A stretch of DNA of 16,733 nucleotides from an uncultured Ruminococcus sp. (lineage in GTDB: Bacteria > Bacillota > Clostridia > Oscillospirales > CAG-272): the NCBI GenBank assembly GCA_902782785.1, contig CACZOH010000158.1, positions 1 through 16,733 on the forward strand, in the 5' to 3' direction. This document shows, in pieces, positions 1-8,188 of the stretch. Positions within the stretch are counted from its first letter, which is position 1. Every line of letters starts with the position of its first letter. The translations under genes and the position numbers were made by a program. Under the pieces are notes generated by a model. That model saw nothing but the letters and a program-made list of their open reading frames with translations, did no database searches and had not been told where the DNA came from.

Positions 1-105
1 ACTATACGTAACAGCAAGGGGTTTAACGAAGCAGGAGCGGCGAGATGCCGTCCGAAAACGTGGTTCGGATAATTCTCGTTACCCTAAAAAAACAGGAGAA
101 AGAAC

Positions 106-2016
106 ATGAACTATACGTACGAGCCCGAGGAATACGCAAAAAAGCTTGAGGAGTATTACGAGCTTGAAAAACTGACCTTCTCACCGGACGACGACAGAAA
201 AACCGTTATTGAAAAGCTTGAAGAAAGAAGCGCAAAAAAGCGCGTGATCGCCGACACGGTCAATACGATGATCCGCGAATATATCGAGACATTTGAAAAG
301 GATCCGGAAGCGGCGACTGCCGAAGACGTTGAATTGCTCGACCGTTTTATCCGGTCTCTGCAGACCGGACAGGGCTTCAACACACAATGCCCCGATCCTG
401 CTGTTATGCTCAGAGCACAGCGGATACGCAAGGCGTATTTTGAGAGGACCGGCAATCTTGAAGAGCTGATCGGAAGCATTTCAAACTGCAACCACTATTA
501 CCTTACGCTCTTTGCGCTCCATTCAAGCGCTTTCAGCAGCTCCCCCTACGGCGAGGAGATTTTGAAATATATGGATCGCTTTGCGGAGCTTTCTTCATAC
601 CGGCGCGCCCAGTTTATGACGGTCGTCGCGCGTATGGCAGTGGTACAGGCAAGAGGCTTTGACGAGGACAGCTTCTCAATGGACCGCATCTGGAGAGCTT
701 GCCGCCTTGAAAAGGAGCTTTTTGAAACAGACAGTAAGACGCCTCCCACGGCTCAGCCTGACCCGAGAGCTCAAAAATCCGGTGTTCCCGATAACTATGC
801 GGCAATGCTTTTGCAGAACTGCCTGATGTCAGCGGTAAACGCCTTCAGCGATTACTGCGTGCACGAAAAAGACGCGGGCAGACCGGTTGACATTGAAGCC
901 ATGAGACCGCACGTTCAGCCGCTTTTGGATGAGCTGCGTGACGATATCGAAAACGGGCGTGACTACGTCGGAATACCGTTCCACGTCGCTTTGCTTCTCG
1001 ATATGGCGGACTTTCATCTGGGCAAGATCAGCATAGAAAAATTTATAGAAAACTGCGATAACCGCAGGCGGGAGGCGATTTCCGCAGATCCGCGTTTACG
1101 GCTCATAATACTGTCCGATATCGACGTAACGTATCTCACGTACGTGTTCAAATACAGCGGCTACGGGGCGGCAAAGATCGGAGATCTTTGCCGCGCGCGT
1201 CTGGATGAATCCTTGCCGCAGCTTCTGCAGACCGCAAAAATGGTCAACGACGTCCAGTTCAACTCGGTCCCGATGAAGTACATAACCTGCGCTTCGTATA
1301 CAAGCCGGTTTTCGGATTTCGCCGAGGCTGTTCTGGATCTGTCGGTCTATTCCGACAAGCCGCTGTTCATACACACGGCTATGGTGCGTGAAATGAGCCG
1401 CGCGATATTCGATTATATGATTGAACACGAGCCGGAGTTTTTCAACGGCGTCGCAGGTCACGACACTGCGTATATCCGCGAAAATAAGGACGAGATGCGC
1501 GCCCTGCTCGACGACTGCTGTATGTATCACGATCTGGGTAAATTCTGGATGCTGGATATAACGGACAACTCGATGCGCCGCCTGACAGACGAAGAATTCT
1601 TACTGATCAAAGAGCATCCGCTTCGATTCGACGATATTTACGCACGCGTCGACGAAAACGATGAGCGCTTTATCTGCATACGCGACTGCGCGCTGACGCA
1701 TCATCTCTGGCACGACGGCACGCGCGGCTATCCGAATGTTCCTCAAACGAAAAACCGCCCGTTTGCCGATATCCTGGCAATAGCGGACAGTATTGACGCC
1801 GCCACAGACTTTCTCGGCAGACCGTACAATTCCGGCAAAACCATAGATCAGCTGATCGCAGAATTTCAGGCGGGCGCAGGTACTCACTACGGTCCGGAAG
1901 CCGCCGCGGCGCTTTCCGCGGAAAGTGTGCGGGACAGACTGCAATACATGATAACGGACGGCAGAAGAGAGATTTATTATCAAATATACGCATTCAACAA
2001 GCTCAATAACGCTTAA
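106..2016 (+). CDS. HD-GYP-type phosphohydrolase with long helical N-terminus
   Basis: 636 residues. The C-terminal third carries an HD-GYP-like metal centre: H423, the HD pair H475-D476 followed by LGK, H504-P, the H532-H533 pair, a GTRGYP stretch (538-543) corresponding to the GYP motif, and D561-S-I-D564. HD-GYP proteins are usually cyclic-di-GMP (or related dinucleotide) phosphodiesterases. Here substrate is inferred only from family. Residues 1-410 are mostly helical and match no domain I know; there is no signal peptide or membrane segment, so it is probably cytoplasmic. The start is set by AGGAGA at 94-99, seven bases before the ATG. A terminator follows at 2052, so it is transcribed separately from the cluster downstream. 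None of the 17-bp operators found elsewhere lies in the 105 bases available upstream, so it is probably not part of that regulon. Confidence 0.85.
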   Translation: MNYTYEPEEYAKKLEEYYELEKLTFSPDDDRKTVIEKLEERSAKKRVIADTVNTMIREYIETFEKDPEAATAEDVELLDRFIRSLQTGQGFNTQCPDPAVMLRAQRIRKAYFERTGNLEELIGSISNCNHYYLTLFALHSSAFSSSPYGEEILKYMDRFAELSSYRRAQFMTVVARMAVVQARGFDEDSFSMDRIWRACRLEKELFETDSKTPPTAQPDPRAQKSGVPDNYAAMLLQNCLMSAVNAFSDYCVHEKDAGRPVDIEAMRPHVQPLLDELRDDIENGRDYVGIPFHVALLLDMADFHLGKISIEKFIENCDNRRREAISADPRLRLIILSDIDVTYLTYVFKYSGYGAAKIGDLCRARLDESLPQLLQTAKMVNDVQFNSVPMKYITCASYTSRFSDFAEAVLDLSVYSDKPLFIHTAMVREMSRAIFDYMIEHEPEFFNGVAGHDTAYIRENKDEMRALLDDCCMYHDLGKFWMLDITDNSMRRLTDEEFLLIKEHPLRFDDIYARVDENDERFICIRDCALTHHLWHDGTRGYPNVPQTKNRPFADILAIADSIDAATDFLGRPYNSGKTIDQLIAEFQAGAGTHYGPEAAAALSAESVRDRLQYMITDGRREIYYQIYAFNKLNNA

Positions 2017-2051
2017 ACCGGCGGCACAAGGCTCGTCAACAGTCACCGCTC

Positions 2052-2078
2052 AAAAACGCTTCCCCGAAGCGTTTTTTT
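2052..2078 (+). terminator. Rho-independent terminator of the HD-GYP gene
   Basis: A perfect 11-bp stem (AAAAACGCTTC, three-base CCC loop, GAAGCGTTTTT) is followed by more T residues. It begins 36 bases after the stop codon at 2016. Confidence 0.85.
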
Positions 2079-2120
2079 CACTGCTTCGAATCCCGCACTT
2101 GAAGATAAGAGCCAAAGAAA

Positions 2121-2206
2121 AGGGGCTGTAAAAAAATTCCCATAAAAGAAATCACAGCAAGGTGAGTTTGCTGTGATTTTTTACATAAAAGTAAACGACT
2201 GCCCCT
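2121..2206. mobile_element. Possible mini inverted-repeat element or IS end remnant
   Basis: The segment opens with AGGGGCTGT and closes with ACTGCCCCT, so its ends form a 9-bp inverted repeat with one mismatch. The interior contains a long hairpin. GGGGCTGT-type ends are common on insertion sequences of Firmicutes, but no transposase is present and I cannot see a target duplication. It could equally be two unrelated features, a terminator plus chance repeats. Confidence 0.3.
2149..2182. terminator. Terminator-like hairpin
   Basis: A perfect 12-bp stem AAATCACAGCAA / TTGCTGTGATTT with a seven-base loop is followed by T residues. It lies inside the possible mini-element at 2121-2206, with no gene directly upstream, so its role is unclear. 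Confidence 0.5.
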
Positions 2207-2428
2207 ATACAGAGACAGTCGAGTGGTGGTATAATGAAATTAGAATCATGTTGGCAGGGATGCTTATGGATTGAATGATGGCGATTCTATGATCAGTCAC
2301 TCTTGTTATATCTTTGCAATACTTGAAGCTGCTGGGTGTATTAACAGAAGCAGGGGCAGGATCGATAAAAAATAAAGATCCTGTCACCGGCTCTGCCGGT
2401 AAATAATCTAACGTCGACATTAACACCA
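2207..2428. other. Stretch without recognisable gene
   Basis: I find no ribosome binding site, no recognisable protein and no RNA gene here. An 83-codon open frame on the minus strand (2205-2456) has no recognisable features. The stretch sits between the possible mini-element and the operator/promoter of the NadD-PARG operon. Confidence 0.5.
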
Positions 2429-2461
2429 TCCCTTTGGTCAATGAAAAGTTGACCAAAGGGA
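2429..2461. promoter_or_regulatory. Operator hairpin upstream of the NadD-PARG operon
   Basis: A perfect 13-bp inverted repeat, TCCCTTTGGTCAA / TTGACCAAAGGGA with a seven-base spacer, contains copy 1 of the shared 17-bp dyad (GTCAATGAAAAGTTGAC, 2437-2453). The dyad ends 24 bp before the -35 box at 2478. A T-rich stretch follows, so the same hairpin could also act as a terminator for transcription entering from upstream. The DNA-binding role is inferred from the four other copies. Confidence 0.7.
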
Positions 2462-2477
2462 CGTTTTGTTTTAGTGT

Positions 2478-2506
2478 TTGACAATTATAAAAGAATGTGA
2501 TATAAT
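2478..2506 (+). promoter_or_regulatory. Consensus sigma-70/SigA promoter of the NadD-PARG operon
   Basis: TTGACA (2478-2483), 17-bp spacer, TATAAT (2501-2506). The predicted transcription start is near 2513, only about two bases before the first ATG at 2515. Confidence 0.85.
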
Positions 2507-2514
2507 ATGAAAAA

Positions 2515-4122
2515 ATGATAAATGAGGTGTTCCCATCGTATAAAAAAATCGTAGTTTTTACCGGATCTTTTAATCCCGTGACTGTCGCTCATTTTGAAAT
2601 AATGTCGGACGCGGTCGAAAAGACGAACGCGGACGAAGGCGTATTCGTTACGACCAACGACAAATATCTGACCAAAAAATCCCTTTTAGAGGTCAAAGTC
2701 CCCTCAAGTTTCAAACTGTCCGAGCAGACGCGCGGCGATATGCTGCGCTCGCTTGCCAACGAAAACCCGAAGCTCGGTTATTGGGGAAACGAGATAGGCG
2801 GTATTTCGGCAAACACGTATAAAACGCTTGTGAAGATCATGAAGGACAAAAAGAAACAGTATCCCGGCGAAGATATAACGCTTCTCTTTTTGTTCGGCGG
2901 CGACAAGCTCCCGCACGTCTCTCACTGGGATAATGCAGATAAAATGATCGGGCTCTGCGAGTATCTCGTTTATACGCGCAACGCCGATCTTAACGCCGTT
3001 ATCGAAAAGGATCTGTTTCTGACGGCGCACAGGAACAGAATACATATTATGCAAACCGCGAATGAAGACCTTGAGGACGTCAGCTCCACCGAAGTCCGCC
3101 GCCGTTTCTTTGCAGGCGAGGACTATTCAAAACTGATGAACAAAGGTCCGTACCGCATATTGCAGAGCTTTTCGCCCGATGATTTTCCGCCGGTAACGCC
3201 GGAGGATATAGTAAAAGCGCACATCCTATACGGCGGGCGGTTCGGCAGAGGCGCCGCACGGATCCAGGTATATAAGAATAATAAAGAACTCTTTAAAAAA
3301 TGGGCGGAGCCGTGGCTTGGCGATAAAGAACGCCACGGAGAGGCGAAGGTCTACGACAGATCTTTTACCGCAACCGCGCCTACTCAATCCGTGCCGACCG
3401 TCACCGGCTGTGTAAACTCCGACTGCGTCGATGTCGCAAAACGGCTGATAGACGAAGGGTTTAATCCGGCGATACTGAATCCCACTTCACGCGTCTTTCC
3501 CTGCGGAGATTATCACAACGGAGCAAACGCACAGGAGGAGAGCCTCTGTCGCGCGTCCACGCTGTCGCAGTCGCTTTACCGGTTCGGCGATACGAAATAT
3601 AAATGCGTGCGCGAAGCCGACGTCACGATCCGACCCGGCGTGTATCCGCTGGATATAAACCACGGCGGTATATACTCGCCCTGCGTAACGTTTTTTCGAT
3701 ATGGCGAAGATTCGTATTACGCTTTGCGCGATGAGAAATTCGACTGTCCCGTCGTGTCCGTCGCGTCGTTATCCAATATTGAAAAACCTAAATATAACGA
3801 CGACGAGCGCGCGTATCTTGGTAGCGACGGCAAACTGACCGCCGATGGCAGAGCGATAGAACTGAACAAGATACGCACGGTATTCCGCATAGCGCTGGAT
3901 AACGGTCACGACAGTATGGTACTCGGCGCGTTCGGCTGCGGCGCGTATAAGCTCCGCCCCGACGAGGTCGCCGCGCTTTTCCGGCAGGCGCTGAACGAGC
4001 CGGAATTCAAAAACAAGTTTAAAAAGCTCATATTTGCGATATACGAGGGTGTTCCCTCTCCACGCAAAGACCCGATGGGCAGCGACGGAAAATTCGCGCC
4101 GTTTTATAATGAATTCAATTAA
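2515..4122 (+). CDS. NadD-like nucleotidyltransferase fused to PARG-like macro domain
   Basis: 535 residues with two domains. Residues about 10-215 are a nicotinate/nicotinamide mononucleotide adenylyltransferase-like fold: GSFNPVTVAH (17-26) is the nucleotide-binding motif, and SSTEVRR (190-196) is the second signature. Residues about 230-535 resemble the microbial PARG/DUF2263 macro domain: QEE at 340-342 inside NGANAQEESLCR, and LGAFGCGAY (470-478). The usual GGG loop before QEE reads P-C-G-D (329-332), so ADP-ribose hydrolysis may be altered. The combination suggests one enzyme acting on NAD and ADP-ribose; the substrate is unknown. First gene of an operon; the next starts 18 bases after its stop. 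The start is uncertain: ATG 2515 would be almost leaderless, while GAGGTG at 2524 points to an ATCG at 2535 that looks like ATG with an extra C. Family alignment fits a start near residue 8. Confidence 0.8.
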   Translation: MINEVFPSYKKIVVFTGSFNPVTVAHFEIMSDAVEKTNADEGVFVTTNDKYLTKKSLLEVKVPSSFKLSEQTRGDMLRSLANENPKLGYWGNEIGGISANTYKTLVKIMKDKKKQYPGEDITLLFLFGGDKLPHVSHWDNADKMIGLCEYLVYTRNADLNAVIEKDLFLTAHRNRIHIMQTANEDLEDVSSTEVRRRFFAGEDYSKLMNKGPYRILQSFSPDDFPPVTPEDIVKAHILYGGRFGRGAARIQVYKNNKELFKKWAEPWLGDKERHGEAKVYDRSFTATAPTQSVPTVTGCVNSDCVDVAKRLIDEGFNPAILNPTSRVFPCGDYHNGANAQEESLCRASTLSQSLYRFGDTKYKCVREADVTIRPGVYPLDINHGGIYSPCVTFFRYGEDSYYALRDEKFDCPVVSVASLSNIEKPKYNDDERAYLGSDGKLTADGRAIELNKIRTVFRIALDNGHDSMVLGAFGCGAYKLRPDEVAALFRQALNEPEFKNKFKKLIFAIYEGVPSPRKDPMGSDGKFAPFYNEFN

Positions 4123-4140
4123 ATACGAAGGGAGATATCT

Positions 4141-4965
4141 ATGGAAAACAAAAACATTTTGCTTTTAAGGCACCATCCCAGAGACGTCAAGTTCACGAAC
4201 GGTTTTTATACCAATCAAACAGAAGAAGATCTTGAAAAATATGAGATTATAGACGTTACGTCGCGTGCGGAACGTAATAAAGAATTTATGAAAGATCATC
4301 CCACGTTTGTAAAAGATCTTTCCCCGTTCTTCATCGGTCCCGTCACCGGGCCTGACGGCGCGGTCGCGCATATATTTGAGATCTTCTGGCAGTGCGGCAA
4401 GGTTTATCCCTGCCACGACGACAACGGCAAACCCAACGCGGATTTCTTTAAATGGCGCAAAGAATTTTACGATAAGACCGAATGCACGAAAGACCTTATG
4501 CGCCACGCGTGCCACGACCTCGGTTATGAAAACCGGGACTGCCGCTATTTCGCTTATTACGATAAATCAAAAAAGGATTATATACCTCTTAACTACGTGG
4601 AAGCGCGTAAGAAGGTATATTTCCCGGAATACGCCAAGCTCATTTATAACACGGATTCTTTCAACTGGATGAAGGGTCTTGTTGACGGGGGAAAAAAGAT
4701 AGCGCTCGTCGACTTTGACGGTTATAACTATAATGAAGAATGCGGATTGATAGGCAAATATAACGAATATTCAAATAAGTGTAAGAAGAATAAAATCACT
4801 CCCGCGCTTAAAGAAAGCGATTTCACCGCTGTCAACTCAATGAAGAATGCAATTAACTGTCCGTTTATGGCCGCCGGTCACGGATTTGTGATAAAGGCGC
4901 TTTTGCAGGGCGATATAGAGGTTGAAAACGGAGAAGTTACAGATAAAGAAGGAATTTTGGTGTAA
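4141..4965 (+). CDS. NADAR-like protein, putative ADP-ribose/NAD metabolism
   Basis: 274 residues, preceded by AAGGGAG at 4128-4134 with good spacing. I cannot name the family with certainty. The visible signature is E80-x-x-W83-Q84-x-x-K87 (within HIFEIFWQCGKVYP), with the spacing of the E-H-x-F-Q-x-x-K motif of NADAR (YbiA) proteins. NADARs act on N-glycosidic bonds of riboflavin intermediates or remove ADP-ribose from nucleic acid. A possible G-rich loop (IGPVTGPDG, 65-73), a W-R pair after the motif, and a conserved-looking GHGFV near the C-terminus also stand out. No signal peptide or membrane segment. It sits between the NadD-PARG fusion and a phosphoesterase, consistent with handling of a nucleotide or ADP-ribose product. 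Function is inference; an unrelated DUF family is possible. Confidence 0.6.
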   Translation: MENKNILLLRHHPRDVKFTNGFYTNQTEEDLEKYEIIDVTSRAERNKEFMKDHPTFVKDLSPFFIGPVTGPDGAVAHIFEIFWQCGKVYPCHDDNGKPNADFFKWRKEFYDKTECTKDLMRHACHDLGYENRDCRYFAYYDKSKKDYIPLNYVEARKKVYFPEYAKLIYNTDSFNWMKGLVDGGKKIALVDFDGYNYNEECGLIGKYNEYSNKCKKNKITPALKESDFTAVNSMKNAINCPFMAAGHGFVIKALLQGDIEVENGEVTDKEGILV

Positions 4966-4966
4966 T

Positions 4967-5590
4967 ATTAAATATTTTGTTGTGTCCGACGTTCACGACC
5001 ATTACAGTCTGCTGCGCGCGGCTCTTGACGAAAAAGGATTTGATCCGAAAAACGAAGAGCACAAGCTCATTATTTGCGGGGACGCGTTTTATAACGGACC
5101 TGAGCCTGCCGAGCTTTTTGAATATCTTAAAACTCTGCACGAAAAAGGCAGACTGATCTTCGTTTACGGAAACCACGATTACGAGCTTCTCGAATGTTTG
5201 GAAAAAAAGAAATTCGGCAGAGGCGGAAACCGCAGATGCGCCGAAATGCTGACCTGTAAGACGGATCTTACAGACGAAGAGCTTGCCGAGGAGTGCGAAA
5301 AGATCGGTTTTACGGTTTTTCTGAAAAACGTACCCGTAACGCATTTTGAAACGGAGCATTACGTGTTCACACACGGCTTTCTGCCGAGACGTGACGACTG
5401 GCGGAAAGCAACAGACAAACAATGGCGCAGTGCCGCCAGTCTTGACGGGATGCGCCTGTCGATGCACGACGGTATAAGCGTACCGGGCAAAAAAGTTGTT
5501 TTCGGTCATTACTGCGCTGCACGGTGTTATATTATGCAGAACGCAAGCGAAGAAGACTGGAAAAATAAAATTTACAGAGCAGAAACTTGA
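4967..5590 (+). CDS. PPP-type metallophosphoesterase, non-canonical start
   Basis: About 207 residues if read from ATT 4967. Metallophosphoesterase motifs in order: D8-x-H10 (SDVHDHY), G38-D39 (GDAFYNG, replacing the usual GDxxDRG), GNHD at 68-71, H136 in FTHG, and G180-H181. The family includes Ap4A hydrolases and protein phosphatases; the substrate here is unknown. No ATG, GTG or TTG with a ribosome binding site fits: TTG 4922 has GAGG directly touching it. Homologues begin M-K-Y-F-V-V-S-D, which matches ATT at 4967, one base after the upstream TAA (4963-4965), with GAAGGA at 4948. Translational coupling with the 4141 gene is likely. The C-terminus ends soon after the GH motif and seems short for the family; the downstream frame stays open across this point, so a frameshift near the A-run at 5560-5564 is possible. 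Confidence 0.7.
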   Translation: MKYFVVSDVHDHYSLLRAALDEKGFDPKNEEHKLIICGDAFYNGPEPAELFEYLKTLHEKGRLIFVYGNHDYELLECLEKKKFGRGGNRRCAEMLTCKTDLTDEELAEECEKIGFTVFLKNVPVTHFETEHYVFTHGFLPRRDDWRKATDKQWRSAASLDGMRLSMHDGISVPGKKVVFGHYCAARCYIMQNASEEDWKNKIYRAET

Positions 5591-5639
5591 AGAATACCGC
5601 AAAGAGTATATCAATAAGGATCCGGACGGTGCGCCGTAT

Positions 5640-6123
5640 ATGTGTGTGAAAAACGCGGATTCAAAAGATATAAGAACAGGCGACTGTATTCGTATGGGTA
5701 AATATAATCACCGTGACGTACTGTGGAGAGTTACGCATATTCAGGGCGACGAGGCGCTGATAGTGGCTACGGACTGTCTGGAATCCACGTATATTGTAAA
5801 CGGACAAATTGAGCGTGAAAGCGAAAACTATGAAAATTCATCGATCCACGCATTTACAAGGAATCTTCGTTACTCTCTTATCCCTCATCGCGAATATAAA
5901 GATGATGAAGACGAGATCAAAAACGAATTTGATTTTGAAGAATTACTTGAAAGAAGCTTTCAGATTTTGTAAAGAACTAAAGAGTGTAATAATACCGGAT
6001 AGTGTAACGTTTATCGGTGATAAGGCTTTTTACGGCTGTAAAGAACTGATAATAAAAGCGTCCGTCGGTTCTTACGCTCACAAATATGCGTCAGAAAACG
6101 GTATCGCCTTTGAAGAGATTTAA
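5640..6123 (+). pseudogene. Frameshifted DUF6273-like plus BspA-type LRR gene
   Basis: The first frame (to a stop at 5972) carries a DUF6273-like domain: a G-x-Y strand, W-R-V, then a Y-E-N-S-S-I-H stretch. It ends EELLERSFQIL. The +1 frame continues to 6123 with one BspA-type leucine-rich repeat (IIPDSVTFIGDKAFYGC) and the typical closing segment of such proteins. Removing one A from the run at 5950-5952 joins both into a continuous reading (LLEEAFRFCKELKSV). No start codon with a ribosome binding site is visible; the first in-frame ATG is 5640, but the frame stays open back to about 5496 inside the preceding phosphoesterase. The gene has therefore either lost its 5' end or was once joined to the phosphoesterase. 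Role unknown. A sequencing error in the A-run is a real alternative to decay. Confidence 0.6.
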
Positions 6124-6231
6124 GTATAATCAAAAACCATTACAGTAAAAACAAAGAACTTGCAGAAATATCGGACGTTATCGGAAACAGCCGGAAAAAT
6201 GTATAATTGTTTTTGAATCAAAAATCTTTGG

Positions 6232-6260
6232 TTGACAAATGTTGACATTTATGATATATT
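6232..6260 (+). promoter_or_regulatory. Promoter of the XRE-family gene with direct TTGAC repeats
   Basis: TTGACA (6232-6237), 17-bp spacer, TATATT (6255-6260) with an extended TG at 6252. A second GTTGACA lies exactly 10 bp after the first (6231 and 6241). These are half-sites of the 17-bp dyad found elsewhere, here in direct orientation, which could allow autoregulation. Confidence 0.7.
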
Positions 6261-6279
6261 TAAAATCGGAGGTGAATTC

Positions 6280-7992
6280 ATGTCTTTTAACGATTATATA
6301 AGAGAGCACAGTAAGGAACTGGGGCTGAAACAGACGGATATTGCGAAGAGTCTAGGTGTCACCAAACAAGCCGTCAGCAAGTGGTTCAATGGGCAAGCAA
6401 CCCCCGATAAAGGATTGTTGCCCGGTCTGGCAAAAACTCTTAAAATTGATATGACAGAGCTGACAAGCCGTTTATTTGATGAGACGGGATCAGCTGCTGT
6501 TCCGGCGGCTCGTGTCAAGCCAAAGAAAAAAAACGTATACAAACTGTATTCGGCGCCTGATCTGATGGTTGAGTTTCCTCAAATGGGATTCAGCCAGGAA
6601 GAGGGAAAGACGTTTTGCATTGTATGCGACGAGGATACCGTTGATTCGTTTATGGAGAAAAACGCCGGGCCGTTCGGAGTTAAACTGATTTATCCGAAGG
6701 ATAAAAAAGAAAAGATAATAAATGAAAGATCCGCCGGCTGGAGATCATACGAAAAAGAGGAGTTGTTTGATTTCTTTCTTGACGATTGTCTGAAAAAATA
6801 CAGATCCGACCTTATTGTCGGCGGCGCCAGAAAAATCTACGGAGACGCGGTCAGAAGCGTTATCATATCAAAATACAAAAAAACCGTCACTTTTGAAAAA
6901 CTGAAAGCGCTTTTGGAACTCTCGGGCACGGAGTACGACGCGTATCATAGAGAAATATGCGAGGAGCTCGTTGAAGCGGAAAAAGCCGTTACGGAAAACC
7001 CGATTTTTGACGGCGACGTATCATACAAAGACAAATACGCGTTTTTCAACGCTCAGTATATGATCAACACGCTTGCACAAAAAGCGTTTGAATATGATTT
7101 TTTTAATGAATATCACGGATTTTTTTCGGAGGAAAAGTTTCACACCGTTATAACAGACAAGGATCTGAAAAAATACAATGCAAACCTTCAGACTTATGAC
7201 GGTTATGCTGCCGCACAAAAAATGTTCAGGCAAAAAGCCGCAGAGTCCGGCACCGGCTCAAGATACCGTTACGATCTGGAAAGACATAACGGAATAAAAA
7301 ATCCGCTCAATTATTCTTCGATAGATGAATATATGGAGAGTCTCGACGGTCTTGACAAGGACGAGCTTCTGAATGAGCTTTGGCGGTGCCAACGACTTAA
7401 TAATGCGATAAACAATGCTTTGAACGAGGCCGTCTGTGCAGCACAGAATTTTATAGACAATAATTTTTACACAAAATATAATCAAAGCGAAGATTTTCGC
7501 GGTGATATAAGAAGATTGCTGGAATACAGGATCAGAGAAGAAGAGCGTTACGATGATGACCTCGGCAGATGTAAAGATCTGCTCAAAAAAGAGCTTGAAA
7601 AACTGTTTGGCGAATATATAAAGCTCCGTGAAAAAACAAAAGAATACAAAAATTACGGCAATAACAAAAAGTATACCGGAAACGAGCCGAAAGGCGACAT
7701 AAAAGCCGCGATATTTGATGAATGCTTCAAAATGTCAGGTCACGCGGGGGAAGCGGACGGATGTTATATAAAACTCAGTTCGTTTGTAAACGACCTCGGC
7801 GCACACGTTTGCTCTTGGTATTATCATCTGACCGGCGTAGTGCTTGATCCCGCTTCCGGGCAGACGGTCAAAAGCGACGAGGCAAAAAATATGCTTTTCA
7901 GGTTCAAAGACGACGGCAGAATATCATTTGCGGACACGATCGATCCGATGAAAGCCGAATTGAAAAAAATGATCAGGAAAACCGGCAGATGA
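6280..7992 (+). CDS. XRE-family HTH protein with long unknown C-terminus
   Basis: 570 residues. Start chosen at ATG 6280 because GGAGGTG lies at 6268-6274; an upstream in-frame TTG at 6232 lies within the -35 box. Residues about 14-66 form an XRE-type helix-turn-helix (LKQTDIAKSLGVTKQAVSKW, then a typical second half), followed by a basic proline-containing linker (about 74-90). Residues 90-570 are rich in charged and aromatic residues and probably helical; I recognise no domain. There is no signal peptide or membrane segment. HTH proteins with long sensory C-termini often regulate mobile or defence loci. Here it sits alone between promoters, in the middle of five units sharing one operator, which makes it the best candidate for their regulator. 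That link is inference. Confidence 0.75.
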   Translation: MSFNDYIREHSKELGLKQTDIAKSLGVTKQAVSKWFNGQATPDKGLLPGLAKTLKIDMTELTSRLFDETGSAAVPAARVKPKKKNVYKLYSAPDLMVEFPQMGFSQEEGKTFCIVCDEDTVDSFMEKNAGPFGVKLIYPKDKKEKIINERSAGWRSYEKEELFDFFLDDCLKKYRSDLIVGGARKIYGDAVRSVIISKYKKTVTFEKLKALLELSGTEYDAYHREICEELVEAEKAVTENPIFDGDVSYKDKYAFFNAQYMINTLAQKAFEYDFFNEYHGFFSEEKFHTVITDKDLKKYNANLQTYDGYAAAQKMFRQKAAESGTGSRYRYDLERHNGIKNPLNYSSIDEYMESLDGLDKDELLNELWRCQRLNNAINNALNEAVCAAQNFIDNNFYTKYNQSEDFRGDIRRLLEYRIREEERYDDDLGRCKDLLKKELEKLFGEYIKLREKTKEYKNYGNNKKYTGNEPKGDIKAAIFDECFKMSGHAGEADGCYIKLSSFVNDLGAHVCSWYYHLTGVVLDPASGQTVKSDEAKNMLFRFKDDGRISFADTIDPMKAELKKMIRKTGR

Positions 7993-8064
7993 TCCCGGGG
8001 GTTATCTCAAAAAGAACGTATTATAAAAAAATGCAGTTTATAGCAGGATTTTTGTTTAAAAATG

Positions 8065-8093
8065 TTGACACGTAGTGAAAAATATTGTATATT
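8065..8093 (+). promoter_or_regulatory. Promoter of the 8189 gene
   Basis: TTGACA (8065-8070), 17-bp spacer, TATATT (8088-8093). The leader to the ATG is about 90 bases. No 17-bp dyad is found here. Confidence 0.75.
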
Positions 8094-8188
8094 ATATATG
8101 AAAAATGATATTGAATATGATTCTATATATCATTTTATCAGATTTATCTAATAGTTTTCAAAATCCAATAGAAAGGAATAACAAAAAA

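Noticed and set aside
1..72. Open frame entering the window and ending in TAA at 70-72
   Set aside because: It could be the end of an upstream gene, but 23 codons without recognisable features are not enough; another frame is open as well.
2205..2456. 83-codon open frame on the minus strand
   Set aside because: It has no ribosome binding site or family resemblance, its start lies inside the operator hairpin, and no promoter is visible on that strand.
4376..4672. 98-codon + strand frame inside the 4141 gene
   Set aside because: Composition is typical of a shifted frame; it lies wholly within the NADAR-like gene.
4937..5614. 225-codon minus-strand frame opposite the phosphoesterase
   Set aside because: It mirrors the clear metallophosphoesterase motifs on the + strand and encodes nothing recognisable.
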